A stretch of 47,028 nt of DNA from Candidatus Dormiibacterota bacterium (GCA_024280995.1 JAMXLM010000020.1:1-47028), one strand, 5' to 3'. Numbered from the stretch's first letter, positions 7,475 through 16,381 are shown. The notes: generated by a model from the sequence alone, not told the origin. Program-made: numbers and translations.

Positions 7475-8772
7475 TGGCCAGGTTGGCCCCCAAGTCCAAG
7501 ACCGCGCGTGCGGCGCCTCGCCTTCCCCAGACGCTCCGCCTGCCGCAGGCACTGTTAGACGAGCTCGAGCGCCGGCACGCCGGCATGGCCAGGCATATGG
7601 CGCGCGCGGTGGTCACCCTGGTCCGTTGGGACGCTTCGACCGGCGTTCCGCCGCAGCGTGACGCCATCGTCCGCGCGTGCGAGGCCGGCCTGGACCTCTT
7701 CCTCGCCACCGCGCGCGAGTCGAGGCCCGCGACGCAGGAGGAGCTGCGCAGGGTCGCGCAGCTCGGCATCCTGCAGGCTCGCAGCAGCCAGTCGGTCGAG
7801 CCTATCCTCGCCGCCTACCGCATGGCCGCCCGGGTCGCCTGGAACGAGATCCTTCGCGCGTGGCGCGGCCACCCCGAAGCCACGCCCGAGGCGATCATGC
7901 TCGTCGCCAATTACGTCTTCGCCGCGCTCGACCAGGTCGCGGCCGAGGTCACCAAGACCTACCTGCACGCGCGCGAGCAGCACATGCAGCGCGGCACGCG
8001 CGCGCATGCGCGACTCTTCCACGCGCTGATCAGCGACAACTTCGATTCCGAGCTGGAGCTCCAGCGCCAGGCCCTTGCTCTGAACACTCCTCTCGCTCCG
8101 ACCGGTTACGTGGCCGTGGTCTGCAAGCTGGTCCTCGGCAACCGGGACGGCGAGCGTGGCGGCCAGGCGCTCGCGGAGGTCGCCGCGAGCCTCGAGCTTC
8201 CGCGCAACGCGCTCGTGTACGCAACCGACCCGAGCACGCTCGCCGTCCTTTGGCCCGCGGACCCGGTCAGCGGCGTCGACAGCGCGCGTCAGTTTCTCGT
8301 CCTCCTGCAGGAGGAGGCGGCCCAGCGATCAGGAAATCTCCGCGCCAGGGTCCGCGCGGGTATCGGCGGCTACCACCCCGGCCTGCACGGCATCTCTCGC
8401 TCCTACCTCGAAGCACAGCAGGCGCTCGAGACCGGTCGCCGGCTGCGTCCCGACTCGCTCGTGCACGGCCACGACGAGGTCATCCCGCACCTCGTCCTCG
8501 CCCAGAACCCGCGGCTGGCTGAGCGCTTCGTCGCCCACAGCCTGGGCAGGCTGATGGATCCAAAGCTGCGCAACCGCAATCAGCTCATGGAGACGCTGGA
8601 CGCCTACCTGGCAAGCGGCTCGGTCAAGGACGCAGCCGCCGCCCTCGGACTCCACCGCCACACCGTCCTCTACCGCCTGGACAAGCTGAAAGAGCTCCTG
8701 GGCGGCGACCTCGATTCGCCCGCCACCCGGCTTCGCCTCCAACTCGCGCTGGACCTCCAAAAGCTGCTCTAA
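7474..8772 (+). CDS. PucR/CdaR-type regulator beside the fatty-acid operon (FasR-like)
   Basis: 432 residues. The N-terminal ~150 residues form a helical RsbR/PucR-like sensor region, followed by a GGDEF-like degenerate middle domain (about 190-340) and a C-terminal PucR HTH (VKDAAAALGLHRHTVLYRLDKLKELL, about 388-415). In Streptomyces coelicolor, FasR (SCO2386) has the same HTH and activates the adjacent fabD-fabH-acpP-fabF operon. Position here, 90 bp upstream of fabF and in the same direction, makes the same role likely, but it is inferred from context. The N-terminal domain resembles that of the diguanylate cyclase at 43271-44716. Confidence 0.85.
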   Translation: MARLAPKSKTARAAPRLPQTLRLPQALLDELERRHAGMARHMARAVVTLVRWDASTGVPPQRDAIVRACEAGLDLFLATARESRPATQEELRRVAQLGILQARSSQSVEPILAAYRMAARVAWNEILRAWRGHPEATPEAIMLVANYVFAALDQVAAEVTKTYLHAREQHMQRGTRAHARLFHALISDNFDSELELQRQALALNTPLAPTGYVAVVCKLVLGNRDGERGGQALAEVAASLELPRNALVYATDPSTLAVLWPADPVSGVDSARQFLVLLQEEAAQRSGNLRARVRAGIGGYHPGLHGISRSYLEAQQALETGRRLRPDSLVHGHDEVIPHLVLAQNPRLAERFVAHSLGRLMDPKLRNRNQLMETLDAYLASGSVKDAAAALGLHRHTVLYRLDKLKELLGGDLDSPATRLRLQLALDLQKLL

Positions 8773-8777
8773 TTCCC

Positions 8778-8798
8778 CTTTGGACGCCAAGTCCAAAG
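8778..8798. promoter_or_regulatory. Candidate operator of the fatty-acid operon
   Basis: CTTTGGAC and GTCCAAAG are perfect 8-bp inverted arms around GCCAA. No T-run follows, so it is not an intrinsic terminator. Its centre is 75 bp upstream of the probable fabF transcription start, a fitting position for an activator such as the neighbouring PucR-type protein. Confidence 0.6.
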
Positions 8799-8850
8799 AA
8801 ACGGCGTCGTTTTGCCACTCGAAGCGGCTGTCCGTTGGCCGCCCTGTCCG

Positions 8851-8863
8851 TATGCTGGCGGCA
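8851..8863 (+). promoter_or_regulatory. -10 box of the fab operon, probably leaderless
   Basis: TATGCT (8851-8856) ends 6 nt before the fabF ATG (8863). No Shine-Dalgarno sequence is present. No good -35 box is seen, in keeping with activator dependence. Confidence 0.45.
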
Positions 8864-10116
8864 TGACTTCCAACCACAACGGGCGACGTGTGGCCGTCAC
8901 CGGAATGGGCTTCATCACCCCGATCGGCAATGACCTCGAAACCGTCTGGTCGAACCTGATCGAGGGCGTCTCCGGCATCGGCCGCATCTCCCGCTTCGAC
9001 ACCACCAACTTCGACACCAAGATCGCCGGCGAGATCAAAGGGTTCAACCCGGAAGACTGGATGGACAGGAAGACCGCCCGCCATATCGGGCGCTACTGCC
9101 AGTTCGCCCTCGCCGCGTCGAAGCAGGCGCTCGCCCACGCCGGCCTCGACCCCGAGCAGATGGACCCTGACGACGTGGGCGTCATCGTCAGCTCCGGGAT
9201 CGGCGGCATGGAGGAGATCGAGAAGAGCCACACGGCCCTGATGGAGCGCGGGCCGAAGCGCATCAGCCCGTTCACGGTGCCGATGATGATCGCCGACATG
9301 GCGGCAGGCATCGTCGCCATCCACACGCACGCCGGCGGCCCGAACTACGCGATCGTCAGCGCCTGCGCCTCGAGTGCGCACGGGATCGGCGAGGCTTCGG
9401 AGATCATCAAGCGCGGGGACGCGGTGGCGATGATCGCCGGCGGCTCCGAGGCGACGATCACGCCGCTGACGATGGGCGCTTTCTGCCAGATCAAGGCCAC
9501 CAGCGAACGCAACGACGAGCCAGAGAAGGCCTGCCGGCCGTTCGACATCGGCCGCGACGGTTTCGTCATGAGCGAGGGCTCGGTGATGTTCGTGCTCGAA
9601 GACATGGAGCACGCCAGGGCGCGCGGAGCACGCGTGTACGCCGAGATCGCCGGCTATGGCGCAAGCGCCGACATGTACCACTTCACGGCGCCACAGCCTG
9701 AGGGCAAGGGCGCCAGCCGGGCGATGAAGCACGCGCTCGAGAGCAGCGGCGTCGACCCCAAAGAGGTCGGGTACGTCAACGCCCACGGCACGTCGACCAA
9801 GCTCGGCGACATCGCCGAGACGAAGGCGATCAAGTCGGTGTTCGGCGACCACGCATACGAGCTGGCGGTCAGCTCGACCAAGTCGGTGCACGGTCACCTG
9901 CTCGGCGCGGCGGGCGCGATCGAAGCCGCCGCATGCGTGCTCGCGCTCGAGCGCGGCCTGCTGCCGCCGACCATCAACCTCGACGACCCTGACCCCGAAT
10001 GCGACCTCGACTACGTGCCCAACAAGGCGCGCAAGTCCGACATCAACGTGGCCATCTCGAACTCGTTCGGGTTCGGCGGCCACAACGCCACCCTCGTGAT
10101 CAAGAAAGCCAGCTAG
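8863..10116 (+). CDS. fabF: Beta-ketoacyl-ACP synthase II
   Basis: 417 residues, full length for KAS II. The triad is complete: Cys168 in SACASSAHG, His308 in NAHGTST and His343 in KSVHGHLLGAAGAIEA. It elongates acyl-ACP by Claisen condensation with malonyl-ACP. ATG 8863 was chosen because VAVTGMGFITPIGN then lies at the usual distance; the frame is open further upstream but crosses the operator. It heads the fabF-acpP-fabH-fabD-fabG-accD-accA run, and the acpP ribosome-binding site overlaps its stop. Confidence 0.97.
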   Translation: MTSNHNGRRVAVTGMGFITPIGNDLETVWSNLIEGVSGIGRISRFDTTNFDTKIAGEIKGFNPEDWMDRKTARHIGRYCQFALAASKQALAHAGLDPEQMDPDDVGVIVSSGIGGMEEIEKSHTALMERGPKRISPFTVPMMIADMAAGIVAIHTHAGGPNYAIVSACASSAHGIGEASEIIKRGDAVAMIAGGSEATITPLTMGAFCQIKATSERNDEPEKACRPFDIGRDGFVMSEGSVMFVLEDMEHARARGARVYAEIAGYGASADMYHFTAPQPEGKGASRAMKHALESSGVDPKEVGYVNAHGTSTKLGDIAETKAIKSVFGDHAYELAVSSTKSVHGHLLGAAGAIEAAACVLALERGLLPPTINLDDPDPECDLDYVPNKARKSDINVAISNSFGFGGHNATLVIKKAS

Positions 10117-10127
10117 GAGAAGTGACA

Positions 10128-10385
10128 ATGGCGAGTCAGCTCGATTTCAAGGAGTTGCAGGAGCTCTCGGCGGAGATCCTCGGCATCGACGCGGACCAGG
10201 TCCAGATGGATAAGAGCTTTCAGCGCGACCTGGCCGCGGACTCGCTCGACCTCGTCGAGCTCATCGCCGCCATCGAGGACAAGTACGACGTCGAGCTGCC
10301 GGACGAGGAGCTCGAGAAGATGAAAGTCATCGCCGACCTCTGGACATACCTGGAGCAGAAGACCGCCGAACGGCTGGAGGCGTAA
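10128..10385 (+). CDS. acpP: Acyl carrier protein
   Basis: 85 residues, acidic, helical. Ser39 in ADSLDLVELI is the phosphopantetheine attachment site. AGGAGA directly after the fabF stop serves as ribosome-binding site. It carries the growing acyl chain for the enzymes encoded around it. Only 4 bp separate it from fabH. Confidence 0.96.
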   Translation: MASQLDFKELQELSAEILGIDADQVQMDKSFQRDLAADSLDLVELIAAIEDKYDVELPDEELEKMKVIADLWTYLEQKTAERLEA

Positions 10386-10389
10386 CGAC

Positions 10390-11427
10390 ATGGCCATCTC
10401 GACCAACTACCGAACTCGGTCGGACGCGGTGCCCCTCAGGTCGTTCAAGGCCAAGGGCCGGCCGAGCGCGATCGCCGGCGTCGGCGTCTACGCGCCCGAG
10501 CGCGTGCTCACGAACTTCGACCTCGAGAAGATGATGGACACCTCGGACAAATGGATCACCGAGCGGACCGGCATTCACCGGCGCCACATCGCGGACGAGG
10601 GCACGACCACGTTCGAGATGGCCACCAGGGCCGCGCGGGCCGCGCTCGAGGCCGCCGAGGTAAGCCCCAAGGACCTCGACATGATCCTGGTCGGGACCTC
10701 CTCGCCCGACGGTCCGTTTCCTTCCGTTGCGTGCAGGGTCCAGAACGAGCTCGACGCACCGGGTTCGGTGGCCTGGGACACGCTGGCCGCGTGCACGAGC
10801 TTCGTCTACGCCCTCTCCATCGCCGACTCCTTCATCGCCACCGAGCGCGCGGACACCGTGCTCGTGATCGGCGCCGAGGTCTTGAGCCGGCTTCTCGACT
10901 TCACCGACCGCGGAACCGCCGTGATCTTCGGCGACGGCGCGGGCGCGGCCGTGCTCAAGCCGGCGCAAGAGGGTGCTGGATTTCTCAGCTGGTGCCTTGG
11001 CTCCGACGGTCGTGGCTTCGCGCAGGTGACGTGCGGCAACATCGAAAAGGGCGCCTACGCGGCGAAGGATGCGAACCCGTACATCGACATGGTCGGGCCT
11101 GACGTCTTCAAGTTCGCGGTCGACATATTCATCCGCCAGGCGACCGAGGTCTGCGCCAAGGCCGGGATCGCGCTCGACGAGATCGACCTGTGGGTCCCGC
11201 ACCAGGCGAACTTCCGCATCATCGACGCCGCGGCCCGCCGCATCGGCCTTCCGATGGAGCGAGTCGCCGTCAACATCGACGAATACGGCAACACTTCGAG
11301 CGCGTCGATCCCGATCGCGCTCGAGGAGGCGGTGCGCAAGGGCCGCGTCAACAGCGGCGACCACGTCCTGCTCGCGGGGTTTGGATCTGGGCTTACCTGG
11401 GGCGCGACGCTCCTGAAATGGGCGTAG
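10390..11427 (+). CDS. fabH: Beta-ketoacyl-ACP synthase III
   Basis: 345 residues. Catalytic Cys135 (AACTSF), His271 (PHQANF) and Asn301 (EYGNTSS) are all present. It starts fatty-acid synthesis by condensing an acyl-CoA primer with malonyl-ACP; primer choice (acetyl or branched) cannot be read from the sequence. About 25 residues precede the usual first strand (AIAGVGVYAPERVLTN), a short N-terminal extension compared with E. coli FabH. Confidence 0.96.
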   Translation: MAISTNYRTRSDAVPLRSFKAKGRPSAIAGVGVYAPERVLTNFDLEKMMDTSDKWITERTGIHRRHIADEGTTTFEMATRAARAALEAAEVSPKDLDMILVGTSSPDGPFPSVACRVQNELDAPGSVAWDTLAACTSFVYALSIADSFIATERADTVLVIGAEVLSRLLDFTDRGTAVIFGDGAGAAVLKPAQEGAGFLSWCLGSDGRGFAQVTCGNIEKGAYAAKDANPYIDMVGPDVFKFAVDIFIRQATEVCAKAGIALDEIDLWVPHQANFRIIDAAARRIGLPMERVAVNIDEYGNTSSASIPIALEEAVRKGRVNSGDHVLLAGFGSGLTWGATLLKWA

Positions 11428-11440
11428 CCGTGACCTGGCT

Positions 11441-12385
11441 TTGATTGATCTGAGCGGTCCGATCGCGCTTCTCTTCCCCGGGCAAGGCGTGCAGAAGCCG
11501 GGCATGGGCAAGAACCTGTACGAGCGCTACCCCGCCGCGCGCGGCGTCTTCGTCCGTGCGGAAGACGTGCTCGGGATGCCGGTGCGCAAGCTGTGCTTCG
11601 AGGGTCCGGTCGAGGAGTTGAACCGCACCGACGTCATCCAGCCCTGCGTGATGACGGTGTGCTGGGCCGCGTACGAGGTCTGGCGCGAGAGCTACGGCCT
11701 CGAGAACGTCAGCGTCACCGCCGGGCACAGCCTCGGCGAGATCGCATCGCTTGCCGCGGCGGGCTCGATCCCGTGGGAGACCGCGCTGCTGCTCGTCAAG
11801 GAGCGCGGCCGCGTGATGGCCGAGGCAGCCGGCGAGCACGTGGGCATGATCGCAATCGTCGGCCTCGACGAGGCCAAGGTCGAAGAGATCCGCGTCACGG
11901 CGTCGCGGTTCGGCCGCCTCTGGATGGCCAACCGCAACGCCGACGTGCAGTTCGTCCTCTCGGGTGAGATGCGCGCGGTGCAGGAGGCCGAGAGCCTGGC
12001 TCTCGCCGCGGGCGCGCGCCGGGCGCTGATCCTGACCATCCCGCTGGCGGCGCATACGCCCCTGATGGAGGCCGCGGCGACGGCGTTTCGCAAGGCGGTT
12101 GACCGCTTGCAGCTCAAGGCACCCTCGATCCCGGTGCTGGCGAACGCGTCCGGGGAGGCTCTGCGCACCGTCGCGGCGCTGCGCGAAGAGCTCCGCCTGC
12201 AGATGCTCCGGCAGGTCGACTGGGCACGGACGATGGTCGAGATGCGAGCGATGAAGGTGCGGACGGTGGTCGAGCTCGGGCCAGGGCGCGTGCTGGCGAG
12301 CCTCGCCGCCAAGCACATCCCCGGCGTCGACACCTGGAACGCAGAGGAGCTGTTCATAGATTTCGCAGGCCCCGCGACGACTTAG
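11441..12385 (+). CDS. fabD: Malonyl-CoA:ACP transacylase
   Basis: 314 residues from a TTG start; no ATG or GTG lies in frame before IALLFPGQGVQKPGMG, the family N-terminus. The nucleophile is Ser97 in GHSLGE and the partner His205 in AAHTPLM. It loads malonyl groups on the carrier protein. No Shine-Dalgarno is evident in the 13-bp gap after fabH, so coupling to the upstream gene is likely. Confidence 0.94.
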   Translation: MIDLSGPIALLFPGQGVQKPGMGKNLYERYPAARGVFVRAEDVLGMPVRKLCFEGPVEELNRTDVIQPCVMTVCWAAYEVWRESYGLENVSVTAGHSLGEIASLAAAGSIPWETALLLVKERGRVMAEAAGEHVGMIAIVGLDEAKVEEIRVTASRFGRLWMANRNADVQFVLSGEMRAVQEAESLALAAGARRALILTIPLAAHTPLMEAAATAFRKAVDRLQLKAPSIPVLANASGEALRTVAALREELRLQMLRQVDWARTMVEMRAMKVRTVVELGPGRVLASLAAKHIPGVDTWNAEELFIDFAGPATT

Positions 12386-12388
12386 CGA

Positions 12389-13117
12389 ATGGGTGACCTG
12401 GACGGGAAGACTGCTCTAGTCACCGGGGGCGGCAAGGGCATCGGCCGCGCCATCAGCCAGGCCCTTGCAGGAATGGGGGCGCGGGTGGTCGTGAACTACC
12501 GCTCCGACGCCGCCGCGGCCGAGGAGACGGCGGGCTCGCTTCCCAACGCGACCGCGCACAAGGCCGACGTGAGCGACCCGGCGCAGGTCGAGGCGATGGT
12601 CAAGGCGATCGGCAAGGTCGACGTCCTCGTCAACAACGCAGGCGCCGTGCGCGACAAGCTGCTGATCCAGATGTCGCCGGCGGATTGGGAGGAGCTCATC
12701 CGCACCGACCTGCTTTCGGCGTTCGCCACGACGAAGGCCGCGATCATGAGTGGCATGATGCGCGGGCGCTGGGGCCGCATCGTGAACATCTCGTCGATCG
12801 TCGGGATCACCGGCAACGCCGGGCAGACCAACTACGCGGCGGCGAAGGCCGGCCTCATCGGGTTCACGAAGTCGGTCGCGCGCGAGTACGGCTCGCGCAA
12901 CATCACGTGCAACGCGGTCGCGCCGGGGTACGTGCGCACAGAATTGACCACCGGGTCACTGACCGACCAGATGGTGGGCGAGCTCGTGAAGATGACGCCG
13001 ATCAAACGCGAGGCCACGGCCGACGAGGTCGCGGCCACGGTCGCGTTTCTCTGCTCGGAGAAGGCCGGGTTCATCACGGGCCAGGTGATCGCGGTGGACG
13101 GAGGCCTTTCCCTCTGA
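12389..13117 (+). CDS. fabG: 3-oxoacyl-ACP reductase
   Basis: 242-residue short-chain dehydrogenase. It shows TGGGKGIG (12-19) for NADPH, NNAG, Ser136 in NISSIVG and the YAAAK pair Tyr149/Lys153. It reduces 3-oxoacyl-ACP in the elongation cycle. Its stop overlaps the accD start (TGATG). Confidence 0.95.
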   Translation: MGDLDGKTALVTGGGKGIGRAISQALAGMGARVVVNYRSDAAAAEETAGSLPNATAHKADVSDPAQVEAMVKAIGKVDVLVNNAGAVRDKLLIQMSPADWEELIRTDLLSAFATTKAAIMSGMMRGRWGRIVNISSIVGITGNAGQTNYAAAKAGLIGFTKSVAREYGSRNITCNAVAPGYVRTELTTGSLTDQMVGELVKMTPIKREATADEVAATVAFLCSEKAGFITGQVIAVDGGLSL

Positions 13118-13953
13118 TGGCCATCCTCGAGCGCCACTTCGAGTCGGTCGCGATCCAGGGCGGCGAGCTGCCGGAGATCCTGCTCCCGACCAACTGCCCG
13201 GGCTGCGGCATCGGGCTCGAGCAGGTCGAGCTTCGCGCCCACAACTACGTGTGCGCCAACTGCGGGCACCACTTCCGACTCGGTGCGGACGTCTGGATCC
13301 CGCTGATCGCGGACGACGGCTCGTGGGCCGAGCGATGGGCGGACATCCGCTCCCACGACCTCCTCAACTGGACGGTGCCGAAGCGCTACCAGGAGACTGT
13401 CGAGACCCTCCTCGACGAAGGCCTGAATGAAGCCGTTCGCACCGGCACCTGCACGCTGGACGGCAAGCCGATCTGGCTCGCCACCTTCGACTTCGGATTC
13501 GTCGGAGGCACGCTGTCGATAGTCGCCGGCGAGCGCCTGGCCAGGGGCATGGAACAGGCGGCGTCGTCGCGCACGCCGTACGTCCTCATCTCTGCGTCAG
13601 GCGGCGCGCGCATGCAGGAAGGCGTGCTGGCGCTCATGCAGCTGGCGAAGGTCAACGCCGCGGTGGGCAGGCTGCACGAGTCGGGCGTGCCGTTCTTCTC
13701 GGTGCTCAGCGACCCGACCTTCGGCGGCACCGCGGCATCGCTTGCGCTGCTCGGCGACATCAACATCGCCGAGCCGGGCGCCTCGATCGGCTTCACCGGC
13801 CCGCGCGTGATCAAGCAGGCGACGTACGCGGATCTGCCAGACGGATTTCAGAGCGCCGAGTTCCAGCTCGCGCACGGCCAGGTCGACCTGGTCCTGCCGC
13901 GCACCGAGCTGCGGCCTCTCCTCGCGCACCTGCTGGAGATGTACGCGACATGA
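13117..13953 (+). CDS. accD: Acetyl-CoA carboxylase carboxyltransferase, beta subunit
   Basis: 278 residues from the ATG that overlaps the fabG stop. An N-terminal zinc ribbon (CPGC...CANC, about residues 28-50) and the crotonase-type carboxyltransferase fold with SASGGARMQEG and DPTFGGTAAS are visible. It joins with AccA to transfer CO2 from biotin to acetyl-CoA. The open frame upstream in the fabG gene is a shadow. accB and accC are not in the window. Confidence 0.95.
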   Translation: MAILERHFESVAIQGGELPEILLPTNCPGCGIGLEQVELRAHNYVCANCGHHFRLGADVWIPLIADDGSWAERWADIRSHDLLNWTVPKRYQETVETLLDEGLNEAVRTGTCTLDGKPIWLATFDFGFVGGTLSIVAGERLARGMEQAASSRTPYVLISASGGARMQEGVLALMQLAKVNAAVGRLHESGVPFFSVLSDPTFGGTAASLALLGDINIAEPGASIGFTGPRVIKQATYADLPDGFQSAEFQLAHGQVDLVLPRTELRPLLAHLLEMYAT

Positions 13954-14771
13954 GCGTTTGGGAGATCGTCGAGCTCGCGCGGCATCCGCAGCGTCCGTAC
14001 TCGCTCGACTACATCCGCCGCCTCGCGCCCGACTTCATTGAGCTCCACGGCGACCGGCTCTCGGCCGACGATCCCGCGCTGGTCGGCGGCATCGGCACCT
14101 GGCACGACCGGACCACCGTCTTTCTCGGCCACCAGAAGGGCCGGAGCATGAAGGAGCGGGTGGCGCGGAACTGGGGAATGATGCACCCAGAGGGCTACCG
14201 CAAGGCGCTCCGCCTCGCCCACCACGCCGCGAAGTTCGGGTTCCCGATCGTCTCGTTGATCGACACGCCGGGCGCCTACCCGGGCGCCGGCGCGGAGGAG
14301 CGAGGCATCGCCGCCGCGATCGCGGTGGCGATCATGGACTGGTTCCGGATCCGGGTGCCGATCGTGGCGGCGGTGATCGGTGAGGGCGGCAGCGGCGGTG
14401 CGCTCGGCATGGGCGTGGCCGACCGGGTGATCATGCTCGAGAACTCGATCTACTCCGTCGCTTCGCCTGAGGCGGCGGCCTCGATCGTGTGGCGCGACAA
14501 CTCGCGCAAGGTCGAGGCGGCGGAGCAGCTGCAGATCACGTCACGGGAGATCCTGGCGATGGGGGTGGTCGAGGAGGTCGTGGCCGAGCCCGAGGGCAGC
14601 GCCAGCGCGGACTACGACGCTGCGGCCGCGGCGCTCGACGAGGCGCTGGACCGGCAGATGAAGCCCCTGCTGGAGATGCACCCGACCGACCTCATGCAGC
14701 AGCGCTACGACCGCTTCCGCTACATCGACTCCCTCGTCCACGCCGAACCCCACTTCGGTCCCAAGATCTAA
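13950..14771 (+). CDS. accA: Acetyl-CoA carboxylase carboxyltransferase, alpha subunit
   Basis: 273 residues, overlapping accD by 4 bp (ATGA). ELHGDR, IDTPGAYPGAGAEERG and IGEGGSGGALGMGVADRV are the expected acetyl-CoA and biotin contact motifs. It is shorter than E. coli AccA at the N-terminus, as in many Terrabacteria. A strong hairpin follows 3 bp after the stop. Confidence 0.95.
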   Translation: MSVWEIVELARHPQRPYSLDYIRRLAPDFIELHGDRLSADDPALVGGIGTWHDRTTVFLGHQKGRSMKERVARNWGMMHPEGYRKALRLAHHAAKFGFPIVSLIDTPGAYPGAGAEERGIAAAIAVAIMDWFRIRVPIVAAVIGEGGSGGALGMGVADRVIMLENSIYSVASPEAAASIVWRDNSRKVEAAEQLQITSREILAMGVVEEVVAEPEGSASADYDAAAAALDEALDRQMKPLLEMHPTDLMQQRYDRFRYIDSLVHAEPHFGPKI

Positions 14772-14773
14772 AT

Positions 14774-14804
14774 ATGAGCGGGAACCCGGATGGTTCCCGC
14801 TCAT
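14774..14804 (+). terminator. Hairpin at the end of the fab-acc operon
   Basis: A perfect 13-bp stem (ATGAGCGGGAACC at 14774-14786 with 14792-14804) and 5-nt loop directly follow accA. There is no T-run, so it may terminate inefficiently or protect the 3' end. Confidence 0.65.
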
Positions 14805-14844
14805 CGCGCATGCGACTTCGTCGCAGGCGCTGCTCACCCTCCGG

Positions 14845-14935
14845 TATAAGGATTGGACTTTGTCCTAATGCTGTTCCACACACGACGCCTGGCAGGCGCT
14901 AAAGACAAAGTTGCGGCCGGAGTGAATCCGGCCGC
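14845..14935 (+). promoter_or_regulatory. Promoter and structured leader of dtd
   Basis: TATAAG (14845-14850) is a possible -10 box. An imperfect dyad TTGGAC-TTT-GTCCTAA follows (14853-14867), similar to the arms of the fab operator. Two hairpins come next: CGCC-N5-GGCG near 14886-14898 and a perfect 9-bp stem with 5-nt loop (GCGGCCGGA at 14913-14921 with 14927-14935). The second ends 15 nt before the dtd start, where it could hinder or guide ribosome entry. Confidence 0.4.
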
Positions 14936-14950
14936 CAGAGCGACGTCTGG

Positions 14951-15409
14951 TTGAGGGTCGTCGCTCAAAGGGTCTCCTCCGGCTCCGTCAGCTGGGAGGG
15001 CGGCAACAGCGCAACCATCGGTCACGGCTTCGTCTTGTTGGTGGGTGCCGGTGGCGACGATGACGAAGCGACAGTCCAGAGGCTGGCCGACAAGGTCGTC
15101 GATCTCCGCGTGTTCGCCGACGAGGCGGGCAAGATGAACCTGAGCCTGGTCGACGTCAAGGGCTCGGCGCTGATCGTCTCCCAGTTCACGTTGTTCGCTG
15201 ACATGAGCCGCGGCCGCCGCCCGAGCCTGCTTCGGGCGGGCGACCCGGCGCGTGCGGAGCAGCTCTACGAGGCGTTCGTGGAGCGATTTCGCCGGCGCGG
15301 AATAGAGACGAAGACCGGCAGCTTTGGTGCAGTCATGCGCGTGAACATCGAGAACGACGGGCCTGTGACGCTGGTGCTCTCTACCGACGAGTGGGCCACG
15401 CGTGTCTGA
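14951..15409 (+). CDS. dtd: D-aminoacyl-tRNA deacylase
   Basis: 152 residues from TTG 14951; the MRVVAQRVSSGSV N-terminus is diagnostic and no other start fits. SQFTLFAD and the NDGPVTLVL loop with the Gly-cis-Pro motif are the active-site elements. It frees tRNAs mischarged with D-amino acids or glycine. Confidence 0.94.
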   Translation: MRVVAQRVSSGSVSWEGGNSATIGHGFVLLVGAGGDDDEATVQRLADKVVDLRVFADEAGKMNLSLVDVKGSALIVSQFTLFADMSRGRRPSLLRAGDPARAEQLYEAFVERFRRRGIETKTGSFGAVMRVNIENDGPVTLVLSTDEWATRV

Positions 15410-15469
15410 TCCCTACGAAATCAGAGCCTTCGGCGTGATTTCGCGGGGGCCCCTGTGAGAAGCGCCGCC

Positions 15470-16381
15470 ATGCCATACCTGGCATTCGTCGCCCTGTCGC
15501 TGATATGGGGCGTCTCGTTCCTGTTCATCAAGCTCAGCGTCGGCGACATGGGCCCGACCGCGCTCGTGCTCGTGCGCTCCGCATCGGGCGCCGTGACCCT
15601 GGTCGTGCTGATGGCTGTGATGCGCAAGCCTATCTTCGGCCCGCGCTGGAAGAGCTGGGTCCTGCCGTTCGCGATCATGGCGGTGATCAACGCGCTCTTC
15701 CCATGGGCGGCGATCGCGTGGGGCGAAGAGCGGATCACGAGCGGCCTGGCGAGCATCCTTAACGCCACCGCCACGCTGTGGACCGCGATTCTCGTCTTCT
15801 GGATCCTTCCGGCCGAGCGGCCGACGGCCCTCAACTATCTCGGCGTGATCGTCGGGATCGCGGGCGTCGGGATCCTGGTCCTTCCCGACATCATCACGCA
15901 CGGTCTTAGCGGCAGCGTGCTGGGCATCCTCGCCGTCCTCGCGGCCGCACTCTCGTATGCCCTTGCCGCTCTGTTTCAGCGGACGCGGTTGCGCGGGATG
16001 ACGGTTTACGAGCAGAGCACCGGCCAGATAATCGCGACCGCGCTGCTCGCGATCCCGATCGCGGCGCCCTCGCTGCCGAACTTCCATTTCGGGCTGGTGT
16101 CGTTTCTTCTCGTGGTCGCCCTCGGCGTGTTCGGCACGGGGGCCGCGTATCTGCTCTTCTACTACGTGATGAACTCGTTGGGAGCGGTCCGCGCCACCGC
16201 GGTGACACTGGCGGTGCCCATGACTGCGGTGTTCTGGGGGGTGGTGCTTCTGCACGAGAAGCTCACCGTCTCGATCGTCGCCGGCATGCTCGTGATCTTG
16301 AGTGGAATCGTGCTCACGAATGTCCGGCGGCGGGCGCCCCGCGCCCAGGCCGCGGCCGCCCAGGACTCCGCGGCCGCTTGA
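15470..16381 (+). CDS. EamA/DMT-family transporter
   Basis: About 303 residues with ten predicted membrane helices in two EamA repeats: the first begins LAFVALSLIWGVSFLFIKLS, the second at about residue 150 (VLGILAVLAAALSYALAALF). ATG 15470 gives a normal N-terminus; GTG 15455 would add five residues. It probably exports small metabolites or amino acids. The stop overlaps the TTG start of the next gene, a threonine-dehydratase-like enzyme, so amino-acid export is a fair guess. Confidence 0.88.
   Translation: MPYLAFVALSLIWGVSFLFIKLSVGDMGPTALVLVRSASGAVTLVVLMAVMRKPIFGPRWKSWVLPFAIMAVINALFPWAAIAWGEERITSGLASILNATATLWTAILVFWILPAERPTALNYLGVIVGIAGVGILVLPDIITHGLSGSVLGILAVLAAALSYALAALFQRTRLRGMTVYEQSTGQIIATALLAIPIAAPSLPNFHFGLVSFLLVVALGVFGTGAAYLLFYYVMNSLGAVRATAVTLAVPMTAVFWGVVLLHEKLTVSIVAGMLVILSGIVLTNVRRRAPRAQAAAAQDSAAA

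Noticed and set aside
8329..10128. Long minus-strand reading frame of 599 codons
   Set aside because: Antisense to the regulator and fabF, both with complete catalytic or HTH motifs; no domain is recognisable in it.
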